DNA of 64,000 nt, taken from positions 2,480,001-2,544,000 of the forward strand of contig NZ_CP014301.1 of NCBI RefSeq assembly GCF_001562255.1, written 5' to 3'. The translations under genes were made by a program, and so were the position numbers. This stretch comes from Bosea sp. PAMC 26642. GTDB lineage: Bacteria > Pseudomonadota > Alphaproteobacteria > Rhizobiales > Beijerinckiaceae. The notes under the pieces were generated by a model, which saw only the letters and a list, made by a program, of their open reading frames with translations, was not told the DNA's origin and ran no database searches. Positions 17,933 to 26,709 of this stretch are shown here, one piece after another. Numbering within the stretch: the stretch's first letter is position 1; each line of letters starts with the position of its first letter.

Positions 17933-18286
17933 TCATCCCCGGTCGGCCTTGATGATTTCGGTCATGGTCACGCCGAGCCGGTCCTCGACGACAACGACCT
18001 CGCCGCGCGCCACCAGCCGGTCGTTGACGAAGATGTCGATCGCCTCGCCGACGCGCCGGTCGAGTTCGAGCACGGCGCCCGGCACGATTTGCAGCAGGTC
18101 GCCGATCGCGATCTTCGACGAGCCAAGCACCGCCGAGACCGTGACGGGCACGTCGAAGACCTGTTCCAGATCCTCTGCGGTCTTGACCGGAACCGGCCCC
18201 GAGCGCGCGACCGAGCCGGCGTTCGAATCGAAGGAGAAATCCGACGTATTCAGCGGCGGCAGGTTGAGATCGTTGTTCTGGCTCAT
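17933..18286 (-). CDS. fliN: Flagellar motor switch protein FliN
   Basis: 117 residues. A variable N-terminus is followed by the SpoA/FliN domain (VFDVPVTVSAVLGSSKIAIGDLL, then GEAIDIFVNDRLVARGEVVVVEDRLGVTMTEI, shown here in part). FliN forms the lower C-ring with FliM and binds CheY and FliH. It lies nine bases after fliH, in the order fliF-fliG-fliH-fliN-flbD. Confidence 0.94.
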   Translation of the reverse strand: MSQNNDLNLPPLNTSDFSFDSNAGSVARSGPVPVKTAEDLEQVFDVPVTVSAVLGSSKIAIGDLLQIVPGAVLELDRRVGEAIDIFVNDRLVARGEVVVVEDRLGVTMTEIIKADRG

Positions 18287-18295
18287 GCTGCGCCC

Positions 18296-18892
18296 TCACT
18301 CTGCCGGATTGGAAGGATGGCTGGGGAAGACGCTCTGGACGGCCTGCCGGACCAGCTGCGCCATCCGCTCGGAATCGACCGAAAAGCCGCCATCGGCCCA
18401 TTCGATGCGCCCGTCGCCGAGCGCGATCTCCGGGTCTCCGAGCACGACGAGGCGCCCGGCGAAGCCGTTCTCATGTGCCAGCCGCTTGATCAGGCCCTCG
18501 ACCGCCTCGATCGATCCCTCATGCACGCGCACCAGCAGATGCGGCGCCAGCCGCGCATGGGACAGGCATTCGCGCACGACGCGTTCGATCTCGGCAAGGG
18601 GCTTCTCGGCTAGGGCCGCCCGGGCGAGCCCCTGCGCCGCCGCGATGGCGACCTGGGCGGCCTGCCCCTCGATCGCGGCCGCACGCGCCTCGTCCTGCGC
18701 CAGCAGACGTTCGGCCGAGCGTGCGATCTGCATCGCAAGGCTGTTAATCTGGACGTCCGCCTCCTGGCGGGCCTGGGCCGCGCCTGCCGCGAAGCCCTCG
18801 GCCCGCGCGGCCGCGATGTCGGCCTCGTCATGAGCGCGCCGTCCGCCTTCGCGGAAATCCGTCCCGAACATGAATTTCTTGGCAGTGCTCAT
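18296..18892 (-). CDS. fliH: FliH-like flagellar assembly protein (FlbE type)
   Basis: 198 residues. The N-terminal and central parts are Ala/Glu-rich helical (AEGFAAGAAQARQEADVQIN). The C-terminal half resembles the V-ATPase subunit E-like FliH domain (VEGLIKRLAHENGFAGRLVVLGDPEIALGD). FliH regulates FliI and docks it to the C-ring. Position between fliG (two bases away) and fliN matches flbE/fliH of Caulobacter. Sequence divergence in this family is high, so synteny carries much of the weight. Confidence 0.85.
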   Translation of the reverse strand: MSTAKKFMFGTDFREGGRRAHDEADIAAARAEGFAAGAAQARQEADVQINSLAMQIARSAERLLAQDEARAAAIEGQAAQVAIAAAQGLARAALAEKPLAEIERVVRECLSHARLAPHLLVRVHEGSIEAVEGLIKRLAHENGFAGRLVVLGDPEIALGDGRIEWADGGFSVDSERMAQLVRQAVQSVFPSHPSNPAE

Positions 18893-18894
18893 CT

Positions 18895-19971
18895 TCAGTA
18901 GACCAACTCATCGTCGGCGTTGCCCTTGGAGAGGACGATCTCGCCCTTCTCGGCGAGTTCCTTCGTCAGGTTGACCATCTTCATCTGGGCTTCGTCGACC
19001 TCCTTGAGCCGCAGCGGGCCGAGCCCCTGCATGTCGTCCGTCATGTTCTTGGCCGCGCGCTGCGACATCGCGCCGAAGAAGAAGGCGCGCATCTCCTCGC
19101 TCGCGCCCTTCAGCGAGCGGGTGAGCGTATCCTTGTCGACCTGGCGCATCAGCGTCTGCAAGCCGGCGGGATCGAGCTTGGAGAGATCCTCGAAGGTGAA
19201 CATCAGCGCGCGGATGCGCGCAGCCGCATCCTGGTTCGAGGCGTCGAGTGCCGAGAGGAACCGGATTTCGGTCTGGCGGTCGAAGCCGTTGAAGATCTCG
19301 GCCATCATCTCATGAGGGTCGCGGCGGCGTGTCTGCGTCAGCGTCGAGACGAATTCCGAGCGCAGCGTGTTCTCGATATGGTCGAGCGCATCCTTCTGCA
19401 CAGCTTCCATCCGCAGCATCCGACTGACCACCTCGATCGACAGGTCGTTGGGCAGGTTGCGCAGCACATTGGCCGCATGTTCGGCCCGGATCTTCGAGAG
19501 GATCACCGCGATGGTCTGCGGGTATTCGTTCTTCAGGAAGTTCGCCAGCACCATTGCGTCGATATTGCCGAGCTTCTGCCACATGTTGCGGCCGGCCGGC
19601 CCGCGGATCTCCTCCATGATCAGCGCGACCTGGTCGGTCGGCAGAATCTTCTCCAGCAGCGAGATCGTACGGTCGAACGACCCGGTAACGGCACCCGCAC
19701 TCGACAGCTTGCCGACGAAGTCCAGCATCAGCCGCTCGACCTCGTCGGCGTCGACCGTCCCGAGCTCGGCCATGGCGCGGGTGATGATGCGGATTTCCTC
19801 GTCGTCGAATTGCTGCCAGATCGTGCGGCCGTGATCCTCGCCGAGCACGAGCAGGATCACGGCCGCGCGCTGCGGACCGTTCATCTCGGCGATCGTGGTG
19901 ACGCCGCCGTAAGGCGAGTCGGTATCCCGCCCAGCCGAATTGCGTTTCGCGATGGAGCCTTCCGCGGCCAT
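18895..19971 (-). CDS. fliG: Flagellar motor switch protein FliG
   Basis: 358 residues with the three FliG domains. The N-terminal domain (NGPQRAAVILLVLGEDHGRTIW) binds FliF, the middle domain carries an EHPQ-like region (LKNEYPQTIAVILSKI), and the C-terminal domain has the charged torque helix (DKDTLTRSLKGASEEMRAFF). It follows fliF by 14 bases. Length and order are typical. Confidence 0.96.
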   Translation of the reverse strand: MAAEGSIAKRNSAGRDTDSPYGGVTTIAEMNGPQRAAVILLVLGEDHGRTIWQQFDDEEIRIITRAMAELGTVDADEVERLMLDFVGKLSSAGAVTGSFDRTISLLEKILPTDQVALIMEEIRGPAGRNMWQKLGNIDAMVLANFLKNEYPQTIAVILSKIRAEHAANVLRNLPNDLSIEVVSRMLRMEAVQKDALDHIENTLRSEFVSTLTQTRRRDPHEMMAEIFNGFDRQTEIRFLSALDASNQDAAARIRALMFTFEDLSKLDPAGLQTLMRQVDKDTLTRSLKGASEEMRAFFFGAMSQRAAKNMTDDMQGLGPLRLKEVDEAQMKMVNLTKELAEKGEIVLSKGNADDELVY

Positions 19972-19985
19972 GGCTCAGAACTCCG

Positions 19986-21656
19986 TCATGCCGGAGCTTT
20001 TTCGTGGATCCAGCCACGCAGCACCGCCACCGAATCGGCGGGATTCTGCGAGACCAGCTGGCCGATCTTCTCGACGGACTGGGCTTTGAGCTGGCCCTTG
20101 ATCTGCGCAACCGCCAGCATCTTTTCGGACGGCGCCTCAAGCCCCAGCGAGGCCGCGTCGACGGGCAGGCCGACCGGACTCGCAGGATCGCCCGTACCAT
20201 TTTCGACGGCAACCATAGCGTTTCGCATGAAGGACGGCAGCTGGCGCTGGCCGCTCTCGGTCGCCAGAACCTGCTTCAGCAGCGGACGGACCACGACCAT
20301 CAAAACGATCAGCGTCAGCAGGGAGATGACGCCCAGCTCCGCAAAGCGGACAATGTCCTCCTTGGTGAAGGACAGCAGCTGCTGCATCAGCGTCTGCTCG
20401 GGCAGATCGACGATGGCTGGCGGCGCCTCGGCGAAGCGCAGATTGATGACCTCGACCTTGTCGCCGCGCGCCGGATCGAAGCCCATGGCCGAGCGCACCA
20501 GCTGGCCGATGCGGTCGATGTCCTCCGCACCGCGCGGCTGATAGCTGAGCTCTCCCGCCGTCGTGCGGGTATAGGTTCCATCGACCAGCACGGCGACCGA
20601 GAGCTTCTTCACCCGCCCGCCTTCGAGCACCTCGACCCGCGTCGTCTTGGATATCTCGTAATTGACGACCTCCTCGTTCTTCGACGAGGCATCCTTCTGG
20701 TTCTGCTGCGCGCCAGGTTGCGTCTGCTGAGCGCCGGGCAATTCGTTGCCGACGGTGACGGCGCCGTTGGCGGCGTCCGTGGTTTGCGCGTTCTCGGTGC
20801 GGTTCTGGCTCGACCGGATCACCTTGCTTTCGGGATCGTAGGTCTCCGACCGGCTTTCGATCCGGTTGCTGTCGAGCAGGGCCGAGACCTGGATGCGCGC
20901 CCTGCCCTGCCCCACCACGCTGGCGACGATGTCCTCGATCTGGGTCTTGATGCGCTTCTCGATCGCGGTCTGGCGCTCGTCCATGCCGAGCCCGACCATG
21001 CCCTGCTCGCCTTGAGCACCATCGGCCAGAAGCCGGCCGCGCTCGTCGACGATCGAGACGCGCTCGGGCTTCAGCCCGTCGACGGCCGACGAGACGAGGT
21101 GGCGCACGGCCCGCACCTGGCTCTGGTCGAGCTCACCCGCGAGCTTCAGCGCGATGGAGGCGCGGGGCGGCTCGCGGTCGCGCTCGAACAGGCGCTTCTC
21201 GGGAATGACGAGATGCACGCGCGCAGACTGGACCCGGCTGATCGAGCGGATCGTGCGCGACAGCTCGCCTTCGAGCGCCCGAAGATGATTGATGTTCTGG
21301 ACGAAGCTTGTCGAGGAGAAGGCATCGCCCTTGTCGAAGATCTCGTAGCCGACGCCGCCGCCGGCCGGGATGCCCTTGGCCGCGAGGTCGAGCCGCAGGC
21401 GCGGCACGGCGGTCTTCTCGACCAGCACCGTCTGCCCGTCGCCGCGCAGCTCGTATTTGATTCCCTTGGTGTCGAGATCCTTCAGGATCGTGCTGACGTC
21501 CTGTTGCGACAGGTCCGAGAACAGCACGCTCATCGCCGGCTGCGACATCCGCAGCATGACGAAGCCGAAGAAGCCCACCAGCGCGAGCGTGACCGCCAGC
21601 ATCGCCGCCAGGCGCGCCGCTCCGAATTTCGTAAACTGACCGACGATGCCGTTCAC
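19986..21656 (-). CDS. fliF: Flagellar MS-ring protein FliF
   Basis: About 556 residues with an N-terminal transmembrane helix (MLAVTLALVGFFGFVMLRM), YscJ/FliF ring-building motifs (MSVLFSDLSQQDVSTILKDL), a second helix near residue 440 (ISLLTLIVLMVVVRPLL) and a C-terminal FliG-binding tail. I chose GTG 21656, which has GGA ten bases upstream; GTG 21701 is a longer alternative. A CtrA-type box lies about 80 bases upstream. It is the first gene of fliF-fliG-fliH-fliN-flbD. Confidence 0.96.
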   Translation of the reverse strand: MNGIVGQFTKFGAARLAAMLAVTLALVGFFGFVMLRMSQPAMSVLFSDLSQQDVSTILKDLDTKGIKYELRGDGQTVLVEKTAVPRLRLDLAAKGIPAGGGVGYEIFDKGDAFSSTSFVQNINHLRALEGELSRTIRSISRVQSARVHLVIPEKRLFERDREPPRASIALKLAGELDQSQVRAVRHLVSSAVDGLKPERVSIVDERGRLLADGAQGEQGMVGLGMDERQTAIEKRIKTQIEDIVASVVGQGRARIQVSALLDSNRIESRSETYDPESKVIRSSQNRTENAQTTDAANGAVTVGNELPGAQQTQPGAQQNQKDASSKNEEVVNYEISKTTRVEVLEGGRVKKLSVAVLVDGTYTRTTAGELSYQPRGAEDIDRIGQLVRSAMGFDPARGDKVEVINLRFAEAPPAIVDLPEQTLMQQLLSFTKEDIVRFAELGVISLLTLIVLMVVVRPLLKQVLATESGQRQLPSFMRNAMVAVENGTGDPASPVGLPVDAASLGLEAPSEKMLAVAQIKGQLKAQSVEKIGQLVSQNPADSVAVLRGWIHEKAPA

Positions 21657-21733
21657 GCCGCCATCCGTTCCACAAAGCCACCGCAGCCGGACACGAAGCA
21701 CGGCTCACTAGGCAAGTTTTTCCCGGTGCATGG

Positions 21734-21748
21734 TTAGCGTGCGGTTAA
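21734..21748 (-). promoter_or_regulatory. Candidate CtrA site before fliF
   Basis: On the minus strand TTAA-CCGCACG-CTAA-C, one mismatch from TTAA-N7-TTAA(C), 77 bases before the fliF start. fliF is a CtrA-controlled class II operon in Caulobacter. Confidence 0.6.
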
Positions 21749-21786
21749 CGAATGTGAGATTGGCCCCTCATGTGGCCAAAACGCCG

Positions 21787-21818
21787 AAAGGCGCCGGCCC
21801 CTGCGGACCAGCGCCTTT
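21787..21818 (-). terminator. Inverted repeat downstream of sciP
   Basis: An 8-bp stem AAAGGCGC / GCGCCTTT around a 16-base loop, 27 bases after the sciP stop. On the minus strand the right arm ends in TTT and a further TTTT follows after CGGCG, so it could act as a weak terminator separating sciP from the fliF promoter. Confidence 0.5.
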
Positions 21819-21845
21819 GACCAGATCTTGGGAAGTTGGACCGCC

Positions 21846-22121
21846 CTATTGCCGGTAGTGCTGGATGCGGGTCGTCCTCAGACCGGCGAGGCCGTGCTGG
21901 TCGATCGACATCTGCCAGCTCAGGAATTCATCGACGGTCAGCGTGTAACGCTGGCACGCCTCCTCAAGGCTGAGAAGTCCGCCGCGTACGGCAGCGACCA
22001 CCTCGGCCTTGCGCCGGATGACCCAGCGGCGCGTATTCATCGGCGGCAGATCGGCGATCGTCAGCGGACTTCCGTCCGGTCCGATCACGTACTTTACCCG
22101 CGGTCGCAAAGGCTCGGTCAT
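21846..22121 (-). CDS. sciP: CtrA inhibitory protein SciP (DUF1153)
   Basis: 91 residues matching the DUF1153/SciP family along its whole length (RPRVKYVIGPDGSPLTIADL, RRKAEVVAAVRGGLLSLEEA, FLSWQMSIDQHGLAGLR). In Caulobacter SciP binds CtrA at promoters in swarmer cells and blocks transcription. ATG 22121 gives the family start; the open frame extends 14 codons further without support. It lies next to fliF as in Caulobacter, and a CtrA-like box lies 55 bases upstream, consistent with CtrA activating its own inhibitor. Confidence 0.93.
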   Translation of the reverse strand: MTEPLRPRVKYVIGPDGSPLTIADLPPMNTRRWVIRRKAEVVAAVRGGLLSLEEACQRYTLTVDEFLSWQMSIDQHGLAGLRTTRIQHYRQ

Positions 22122-22175
22122 GAAACACTCACACAACTCAACAGAGCTACTGATCGTGAGCATAGGGCCGCTGCT

Positions 22176-22190
22176 TTAAGAATTGCCTAA
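22176..22190. promoter_or_regulatory. Candidate CtrA site before sciP
   Basis: TTAA-GAATTGC-CTAA on the plus strand (TTAG-N7-TTAA towards sciP), one mismatch from the CtrA consensus. It lies between the flgD stop and the sciP start, 55 bases upstream of sciP. Confidence 0.55.
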
Positions 22191-22219
22191 AGCGAAAGCG
22201 ATGGCTTTCAGCATCTTGC

Positions 22220-22927
22220 TCAGGCGTCCTTCTGGGCGCGGATGACGGTCTTCACCTTGTCGATGGCGACGCTGATTCCGCCGATCTTGAGCATCGGCGT
22301 GTCGCCGGAGAGGTCGATGCCGTCGACCACGCCCTTGATCTCCGTCTTGGCGGTGATCTGCTGTCCGGAGATGTCCCTGGCATCGATCGTGATGCTGTAC
22401 TGGCCGTCGGGCGCCTTGGTGCCGACGGAAGTCGTGCCATCCCAGACATAGGTCTGGTCGCCGGCTGTAAGGCCCGTCGTATAGGTCTGCACCACCGCGC
22501 CGCTGGCATTCTTGATCGTGATGTTGGCACTGCCGCCGCGCGGCATGTTGACCTTCCATTCCGCGGCGCCTCCAGAGAGCTGCGAGGTCGTGCCGTCGGC
22601 CGTAATCGTCGAACCGATGAAGCCGACCGCCTGCGTCGTGGTCGCCGCCTTGTTGAGCGTCAGCAGCGTGCTCAGCGTGTCGTTGGTCTTGAGCTGCTGC
22701 TCGACGCCGGCGAACTGCACGAGCTGCGCCGTGAACTGGTTGGTGTCGAGCGGATCGAGCGGGCTCTGGTTCTTGAGCTGCGTCGTCAGCAGCGTCAGGA
22801 ACTGGTCGAAGTTGTTGGCGATCGAGGTCGAGGCGCCGGTCACGCTCGTCGAACTGCTCGTGCCGTTCGCAGGCGGATTGGTGAAGCCCGCGACATTGCT
22901 CGTGCTGGATGTGTTGGAGACGGCCAT
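22220..22927 (-). CDS. flgD: Flagellar hook assembly scaffold FlgD
   Basis: 235 residues. The N-terminal export and cap region contains FDQFLTLLTTQLKNQSPLDP and FTAQLVQFAGVEQQLK, the FlgD signature. The rest is beta-rich (WKVNMPRGGSANITIKNASG), the FlgD Ig-like and tudor part. FlgD caps the growing hook and is discarded. ATG 22927 is the family start; a longer open frame overlaps fliK and is not used. It follows fliK by 16 bases. Confidence 0.95.
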   Translation of the reverse strand: MAVSNTSSTSNVAGFTNPPANGTSSSTSVTGASTSIANNFDQFLTLLTTQLKNQSPLDPLDTNQFTAQLVQFAGVEQQLKTNDTLSTLLTLNKAATTTQAVGFIGSTITADGTTSQLSGGAAEWKVNMPRGGSANITIKNASGAVVQTYTTGLTAGDQTYVWDGTTSVGTKAPDGQYSITIDARDISGQQITAKTEIKGVVDGIDLSGDTPMLKIGGISVAIDKVKTVIRAQKDA

Positions 22928-22943
22928 GGCTGCCTTCCTTTCC

Positions 22944-24461
22944 TCAGATGCTGAGATCGACGCCGCCGAGCCTGACGAGGCGGCGGACGGTCGCGGGCTG
23001 CGCGAGAATGACGGGATCGGCTTCGCCGGCATCGGAACCAGCGCGCGCCTGGCGCGACGCCTCCTGATCCTGGCGGCTCTGCCGGAAGCCTGACTGGTCC
23101 GACGGATCGCGCAGCGCGATGTCGACGCCGGCATCGGACGGTTTCAGGCCGGCCTGCTCGAAGGCGCGCTCCAGGGTGCGCGAATCGCGCTGCAGCAGAT
23201 GCAGCGTCTCGACCCGGTCGACGACGAGCCGGGCGTTGACTTCGCCCTTGTCGGAAATGTCGAGATTGACGTCGATGCGGCCGAGTTCCGCAGGGTCGAG
23301 CCTGATATCGAAGCTCCGCGAACCGGCAAGCGCCCGCAGCCCGATCTCGATCGGAACGACATGAAGCGGTGTCGCCGGCCCGGCGCTTGTGCCGTGGCCA
23401 GGCAAGGAGGGTGCCTGCTGCGCCGTCGCCTGCGCGAGGGCGTCGAGGCCCGGAAGGCCCTCGACCTTGCCGGTGCGGGGCGGAACGATTGCCGACAGAT
23501 CGATCGGCGCCTGCGCCTGCGGCGCGGTCTCGGCAGACTTGAGGGCGTCGGCAAAACTGGCGGGTGCCACCGCCTGGCCAAGCCGGTCCAGCATCGCCTC
23601 CTTGGCCACGGGTGAGACCGCCGCCTCGCCACTCGCGACGGGCTTGTCGGTGTCAGGGCCGGTCTCGGTCTTCGCCGCGATATCCGTCGATGCGGCTGCG
23701 GTCTGTGGCGCCGGCGCCTTTGGCTGCGGTGACGCAGCCTGAACGACCTGTCCGGGTTGGCCGGGGGCCGTATCGGCCGGGTTGACGGCAGTTGAGCCGG
23801 CCGCAGCCGCTGCGATGCCGGCCAACGCCGCTGCCTCGCCTTGCCCATCGGAAGCGCCGGCCGCAATCGCCGGAGCCATTCCGGCCGCTGTCGGGGCAGC
23901 CTCGATCACCACTGGCGCAGCCGGCAGGATCACAGAAGGATCGACTGGTTTTGCCTCGCTGGCGACGGCGGGCTCGCCCTCCTTCTTCTCTTTTGAGGTC
24001 TCGCCGTTGGCTTCGGTCGCACCCTGCGCCTTGCCGGGCACAACCTGACCTGCGGCTGCGATCGCGACGATTGCAGCTGTATCGAGCTTTGATAGGTCTC
24101 CGCCGGGGGCAGGCACCACAGGTGCAGCCGGCGTGGCGACGGCAGTCGCGGTTTCTGCAGGCTTGGCCGGAGCTTTCGGCTTGTCGGCTGCCTTCGTGGT
24201 GTCTGCGGCGGTCTTATCGGGGGTAGCCTTGTCGGATTTGCCCTCGTCCGCCTTCGCCTCGCGCCTGGGCGCAGCCTCGTCTGCAGGCCTCGGCTCGGCC
24301 GGCTCCCGCGCGGTGGCGGCAGGCGCGGGCCTGTCCGGCCTCGTCTCTTCCGGCAGGGTGAAGGTCGCGGCTTCGCGGCCGTCATCCTGCTCCGGCGCGC
24401 GACGACGTGCGGCCAGGGGCTCGGGAGCGGCAGACGGTAGCGAAAGCGACTGGACCGACAT
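22944..24461 (-). CDS. fliK: Flagellar hook-length control protein FliK
   Basis: About 505 residues. A long Ala/Pro/Lys-rich, low-complexity N-terminal two thirds is followed by a C-terminal Flg_hook domain (LRALAGSRSFDIRLDPAELG, then RIDVNLDISDKGEVNARLVV and ERAFEQAGLKPSDAGVDIAL). FliK measures hook length and switches export specificity at FlhB. The start is not certain; ATG 24461 is preferred, with ATG 24488 as an alternative. It is the first gene of fliK-flgD. Confidence 0.9.
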   Translation of the reverse strand: MSVQSLSLPSAAPEPLAARRRAPEQDDGREAATFTLPEETRPDRPAPAATAREPAEPRPADEAAPRREAKADEGKSDKATPDKTAADTTKAADKPKAPAKPAETATAVATPAAPVVPAPGGDLSKLDTAAIVAIAAAGQVVPGKAQGATEANGETSKEKKEGEPAVASEAKPVDPSVILPAAPVVIEAAPTAAGMAPAIAAGASDGQGEAAALAGIAAAAAGSTAVNPADTAPGQPGQVVQAASPQPKAPAPQTAAASTDIAAKTETGPDTDKPVASGEAAVSPVAKEAMLDRLGQAVAPASFADALKSAETAPQAQAPIDLSAIVPPRTGKVEGLPGLDALAQATAQQAPSLPGHGTSAGPATPLHVVPIEIGLRALAGSRSFDIRLDPAELGRIDVNLDISDKGEVNARLVVDRVETLHLLQRDSRTLERAFEQAGLKPSDAGVDIALRDPSDQSGFRQSRQDQEASRQARAGSDAGEADPVILAQPATVRRLVRLGGVDLSI

Positions 24462-24703
24462 CAACGCAATTCCGGTTCGGAGCGGCATGGTGCCCCGCAT
24501 GACGGTCAGCAAGTCCCGAGCCAGACCGATATGACCTGTTTTTCAGATACTTAGAAAAGAAATGCATTGGCTCCTCAGGCAAGAACCGCCCGGCGGCGGC
24601 TTCCAGCCGGCAGGATTTGCCGGGCGCCGGCTGGCAGTGGACCTCCAAAGCCGGTATAGAACCGCCAATCGCATCGGCGCTCCCCGGACCCATCACCAGA
24701 CCC

Positions 24704-25888
24704 ATGACAATTCCATTGAACTCGCTCGACATCGCCAAGCCGCCCGCGGCGACGCGCGTCGTCGCGGCGATGTCGGGCGGCGTCGATTCCTCCGTCGTGG
24801 CCGCGCTGCTGAAGCGCGAGGGCTATGACGTCGTCGGCGTCACGCTGCAGCTCTACGACCATGGCGCGGCTGTGCATCGCGCCGGAGCCTGCTGCGCCGG
24901 CCAGGACATCCACGATGCGCGCCGCGTCGCTGAGGCGATCGGCATCCCGCATTATGTTCTCGACTATGAAAGCCGCTTCCGCGACGCCGTGATCGAGCGC
25001 TTCGCCGAAAGCTATCTCGCCGGCGAGACACCGATCCCCTGCGTCGAATGCAACCGCACGGTCAAATTCCGCGACCTTCTCGGCCTCGCCCGCGAACTCG
25101 GCGCCGACGCGCTCGCGACCGGCCACTACGTCGTCAGCCGCGATCTCGGCGATGGCCATCGCGGCCTGTTCCGCGCCGCCGATTCCGCCCGCGACCAGAG
25201 CTACTTTCTCTACGCGACGACGCAGGAACAGCTCGACCTGTTGCGCTTTCCGCTGGGGGGCATCGACAAGGCGCAGACCCGCGCGCTCGCCGCCGAACTC
25301 GATCTCGCCATCGCCGACAAGCCCGACAGCCAGGACATCTGCTTCGTGCCCAATGGCCGCTATGCCGACGTGATCGAGCGGCTCAAGCCCGGCGCCTCGC
25401 GCCCCGGCGACATCGTCCATCTCGACGGCCGCGTGCTCGGCCGGCATGAGGGCGTGCTCCGCTACACCGTCGGCCAGCGCAAGGGCCTGGGCCTCAGCGC
25501 AGCCGAGCCGCTCTACGTCCTGCGCCTCGACGCCGACGCCGCCCGCGTCGTCGTCGGTCCGCGCGAGGCACTCGGCATCCGTGAGGTCAGGCTGCGCGAC
25601 GTCAACTGGCTCGGCGACATATCGCTCGACGCTCTTCCCGCCGACGGCCTCGACGTCGCCGTCCGCGTCCGCTCGACGCGTGCGCCGCGCGAGGCCAGGC
25701 TGGTTCGTGACGCGGACGGCCTGAAGATCGTGCTCGCGGGCGAGGAAGAGGGCGTCTCGCCCGGCCAGGCCTGCGTGATCTACGACCATGCCGGACCGGA
25801 TTCCCGTGTGCTCGGCGGTGGCACGATCCTGCGGCCTGCCCTGGCCGTGGCGGAGGCGAAGCCCGCCTTCGCGCTCGCCCATCCCTGA
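24704..25888 (+). CDS. mnmA: tRNA-specific 2-thiouridylase MnmA
   Basis: 394 residues. PP-loop SGGVDSS lies near residue 25, the first catalytic Cys is in [12 protein letters not shown], and the second is in [11 protein letters not shown], followed by the C-terminal beta-barrel. MnmA thiolates U34 of Lys, Glu and Gln tRNAs using sulphur from the IscS/Tus relay. ATG 24704 fits the family; the open frame starts earlier without support. A PmtA-like gene follows after 17 bases. Confidence 0.96.
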   Translation: MTIPLNSLDIAKPPAATRVVAAMSGGVDSSVVAALLKREGYDVVGVTLQLYDHGAAVHRAGACCAGQDIHDARRVAEAIGIPHYVLDYESRFRDAVIERFAESYLAGETPIPCVECNRTVKFRDLLGLARELGADALATGHYVVSRDLGDGHRGLFRAADSARDQSYFLYATTQEQLDLLRFPLGGIDKAQTRALAAELDLAIADKPDSQDICFVPNGRYADVIERLKPGASRPGDIVHLDGRVLGRHEGVLRYTVGQRKGLGLSAAEPLYVLRLDADAARVVVGPREALGIREVRLRDVNWLGDISLDALPADGLDVAVRVRSTRAPREARLVRDADGLKIVLAGEEEGVSPGQACVIYDHAGPDSRVLGGGTILRPALAVAEAKPAFALAHP

Positions 25889-25905
25889 TCGACCGAGCGA
25901 GCCAC

Positions 25906-26544
25906 ATGCCCGTCACCTATGATCTCGATGGCCAGAGGCGCGTCTACGCCGTCTGGGCGAAATTCTACGACCGGGTCTATCAGCGCATGTTGGCGCGCCC
26001 GCAGCGCGAGGCCGTCGCGGCAGCCTGCGCCTGCGGCACCGACATCCTCGAGATCGGGGTCGGCACCGGCCTGACGCTGCCTTATTTCACCCGCGAGACG
26101 CGCGTGCTGGGCGCCGATCTCTCGCTCGACATGCTCAAGGTCGCCAACCGCAAGGTCGCGACCCAGGGCCTCGACCATGTCCGGGGGCTGATGGTGATGG
26201 ACGCCTGCCGGCTCGGCTTCGAGGCCGAGCGTTTTGACGCGGTGACCGCGCAATTCGTCATCACGCTGGTGCCCGACCCGGAACAGGCCCTGACCGAAAT
26301 GGACAGGGTGCTGAAGCCCGGCGGCGAGATCGTCATTTCCAGCCGCCTCGTCGACGATGGTGGCCTGCTCGCGCCGTTCTGGGCGGCGCTGGCGCCGCTG
26401 GCCAAGGCCGTCGGCTGGAGCTCGGACTTCAAGGTCAGCCGTCTCACTGCCTGGGCTGAGCGTACCGGCCGTTACGAGACGGTCCATGTCGGCCGGGGTT
26501 ATTTCAAGGTCGTCAGGCTGCGCAAGCGCGCATCCGCCACATGA
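25906..26544 (+). CDS. Class I SAM-dependent methyltransferase, PmtA-like
   Basis: 212 residues with the SAM-binding motif ILEIGVGTGLTLPYF, then LGADLSLDMLKVA and the motif pair FDAVTAQFVITLVPDPEQAL / VLKPGGEIVISSR. The N-terminus (YAVWAKFYDRVYQ) resembles Rhodobacter-type phosphatidylethanolamine N-methyltransferase PmtA, which makes phosphatidylcholine. That is my best guess; ubiquinone or menaquinone methyltransferases share the fold. It is the last core gene before the tRNA and the islands. Confidence 0.82.
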   Translation: MPVTYDLDGQRRVYAVWAKFYDRVYQRMLARPQREAVAAACACGTDILEIGVGTGLTLPYFTRETRVLGADLSLDMLKVANRKVATQGLDHVRGLMVMDACRLGFEAERFDAVTAQFVITLVPDPEQALTEMDRVLKPGGEIVISSRLVDDGGLLAPFWAALAPLAKAVGWSSDFKVSRLTAWAERTGRYETVHVGRGYFKVVRLRKRASAT

Positions 26545-26632
26545 CGCCCGGCAAGGCTTGACGAGCCGCTGCCCCGCCGCCTATATCGCGCCCTCACATC
26601 GGAACGCCCTTCGTCGGCGGACCCGTTGGTGC

Positions 26633-26709
26633 GGCGGGGTAGCTCAGCTGGTTAGAGCAGCGGAATCATAATCCGCGTGTCGGGGGTTCGAGTCCCTCTC
26701 CCGCTACCA
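26633..26709 (+). tRNA. tRNA-Met(CAT), elongator type
   Basis: 77 nucleotides with encoded CCA. Acceptor GGCGGGG pairs with TCCCGCT (two G-T pairs), the D stem is GCTC/GAGC, the anticodon stem is GCGGA/TCCGC with loop ATCATAA (anticodon CAT), and the T loop is TTCGAGT. An Ile2 (lysidine) tRNA cannot be excluded from the anticodon alone. Its 3' end is the integration site of the islands, and 44 of its bases are also the end of the integrase gene on the other strand. Confidence 0.92.
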
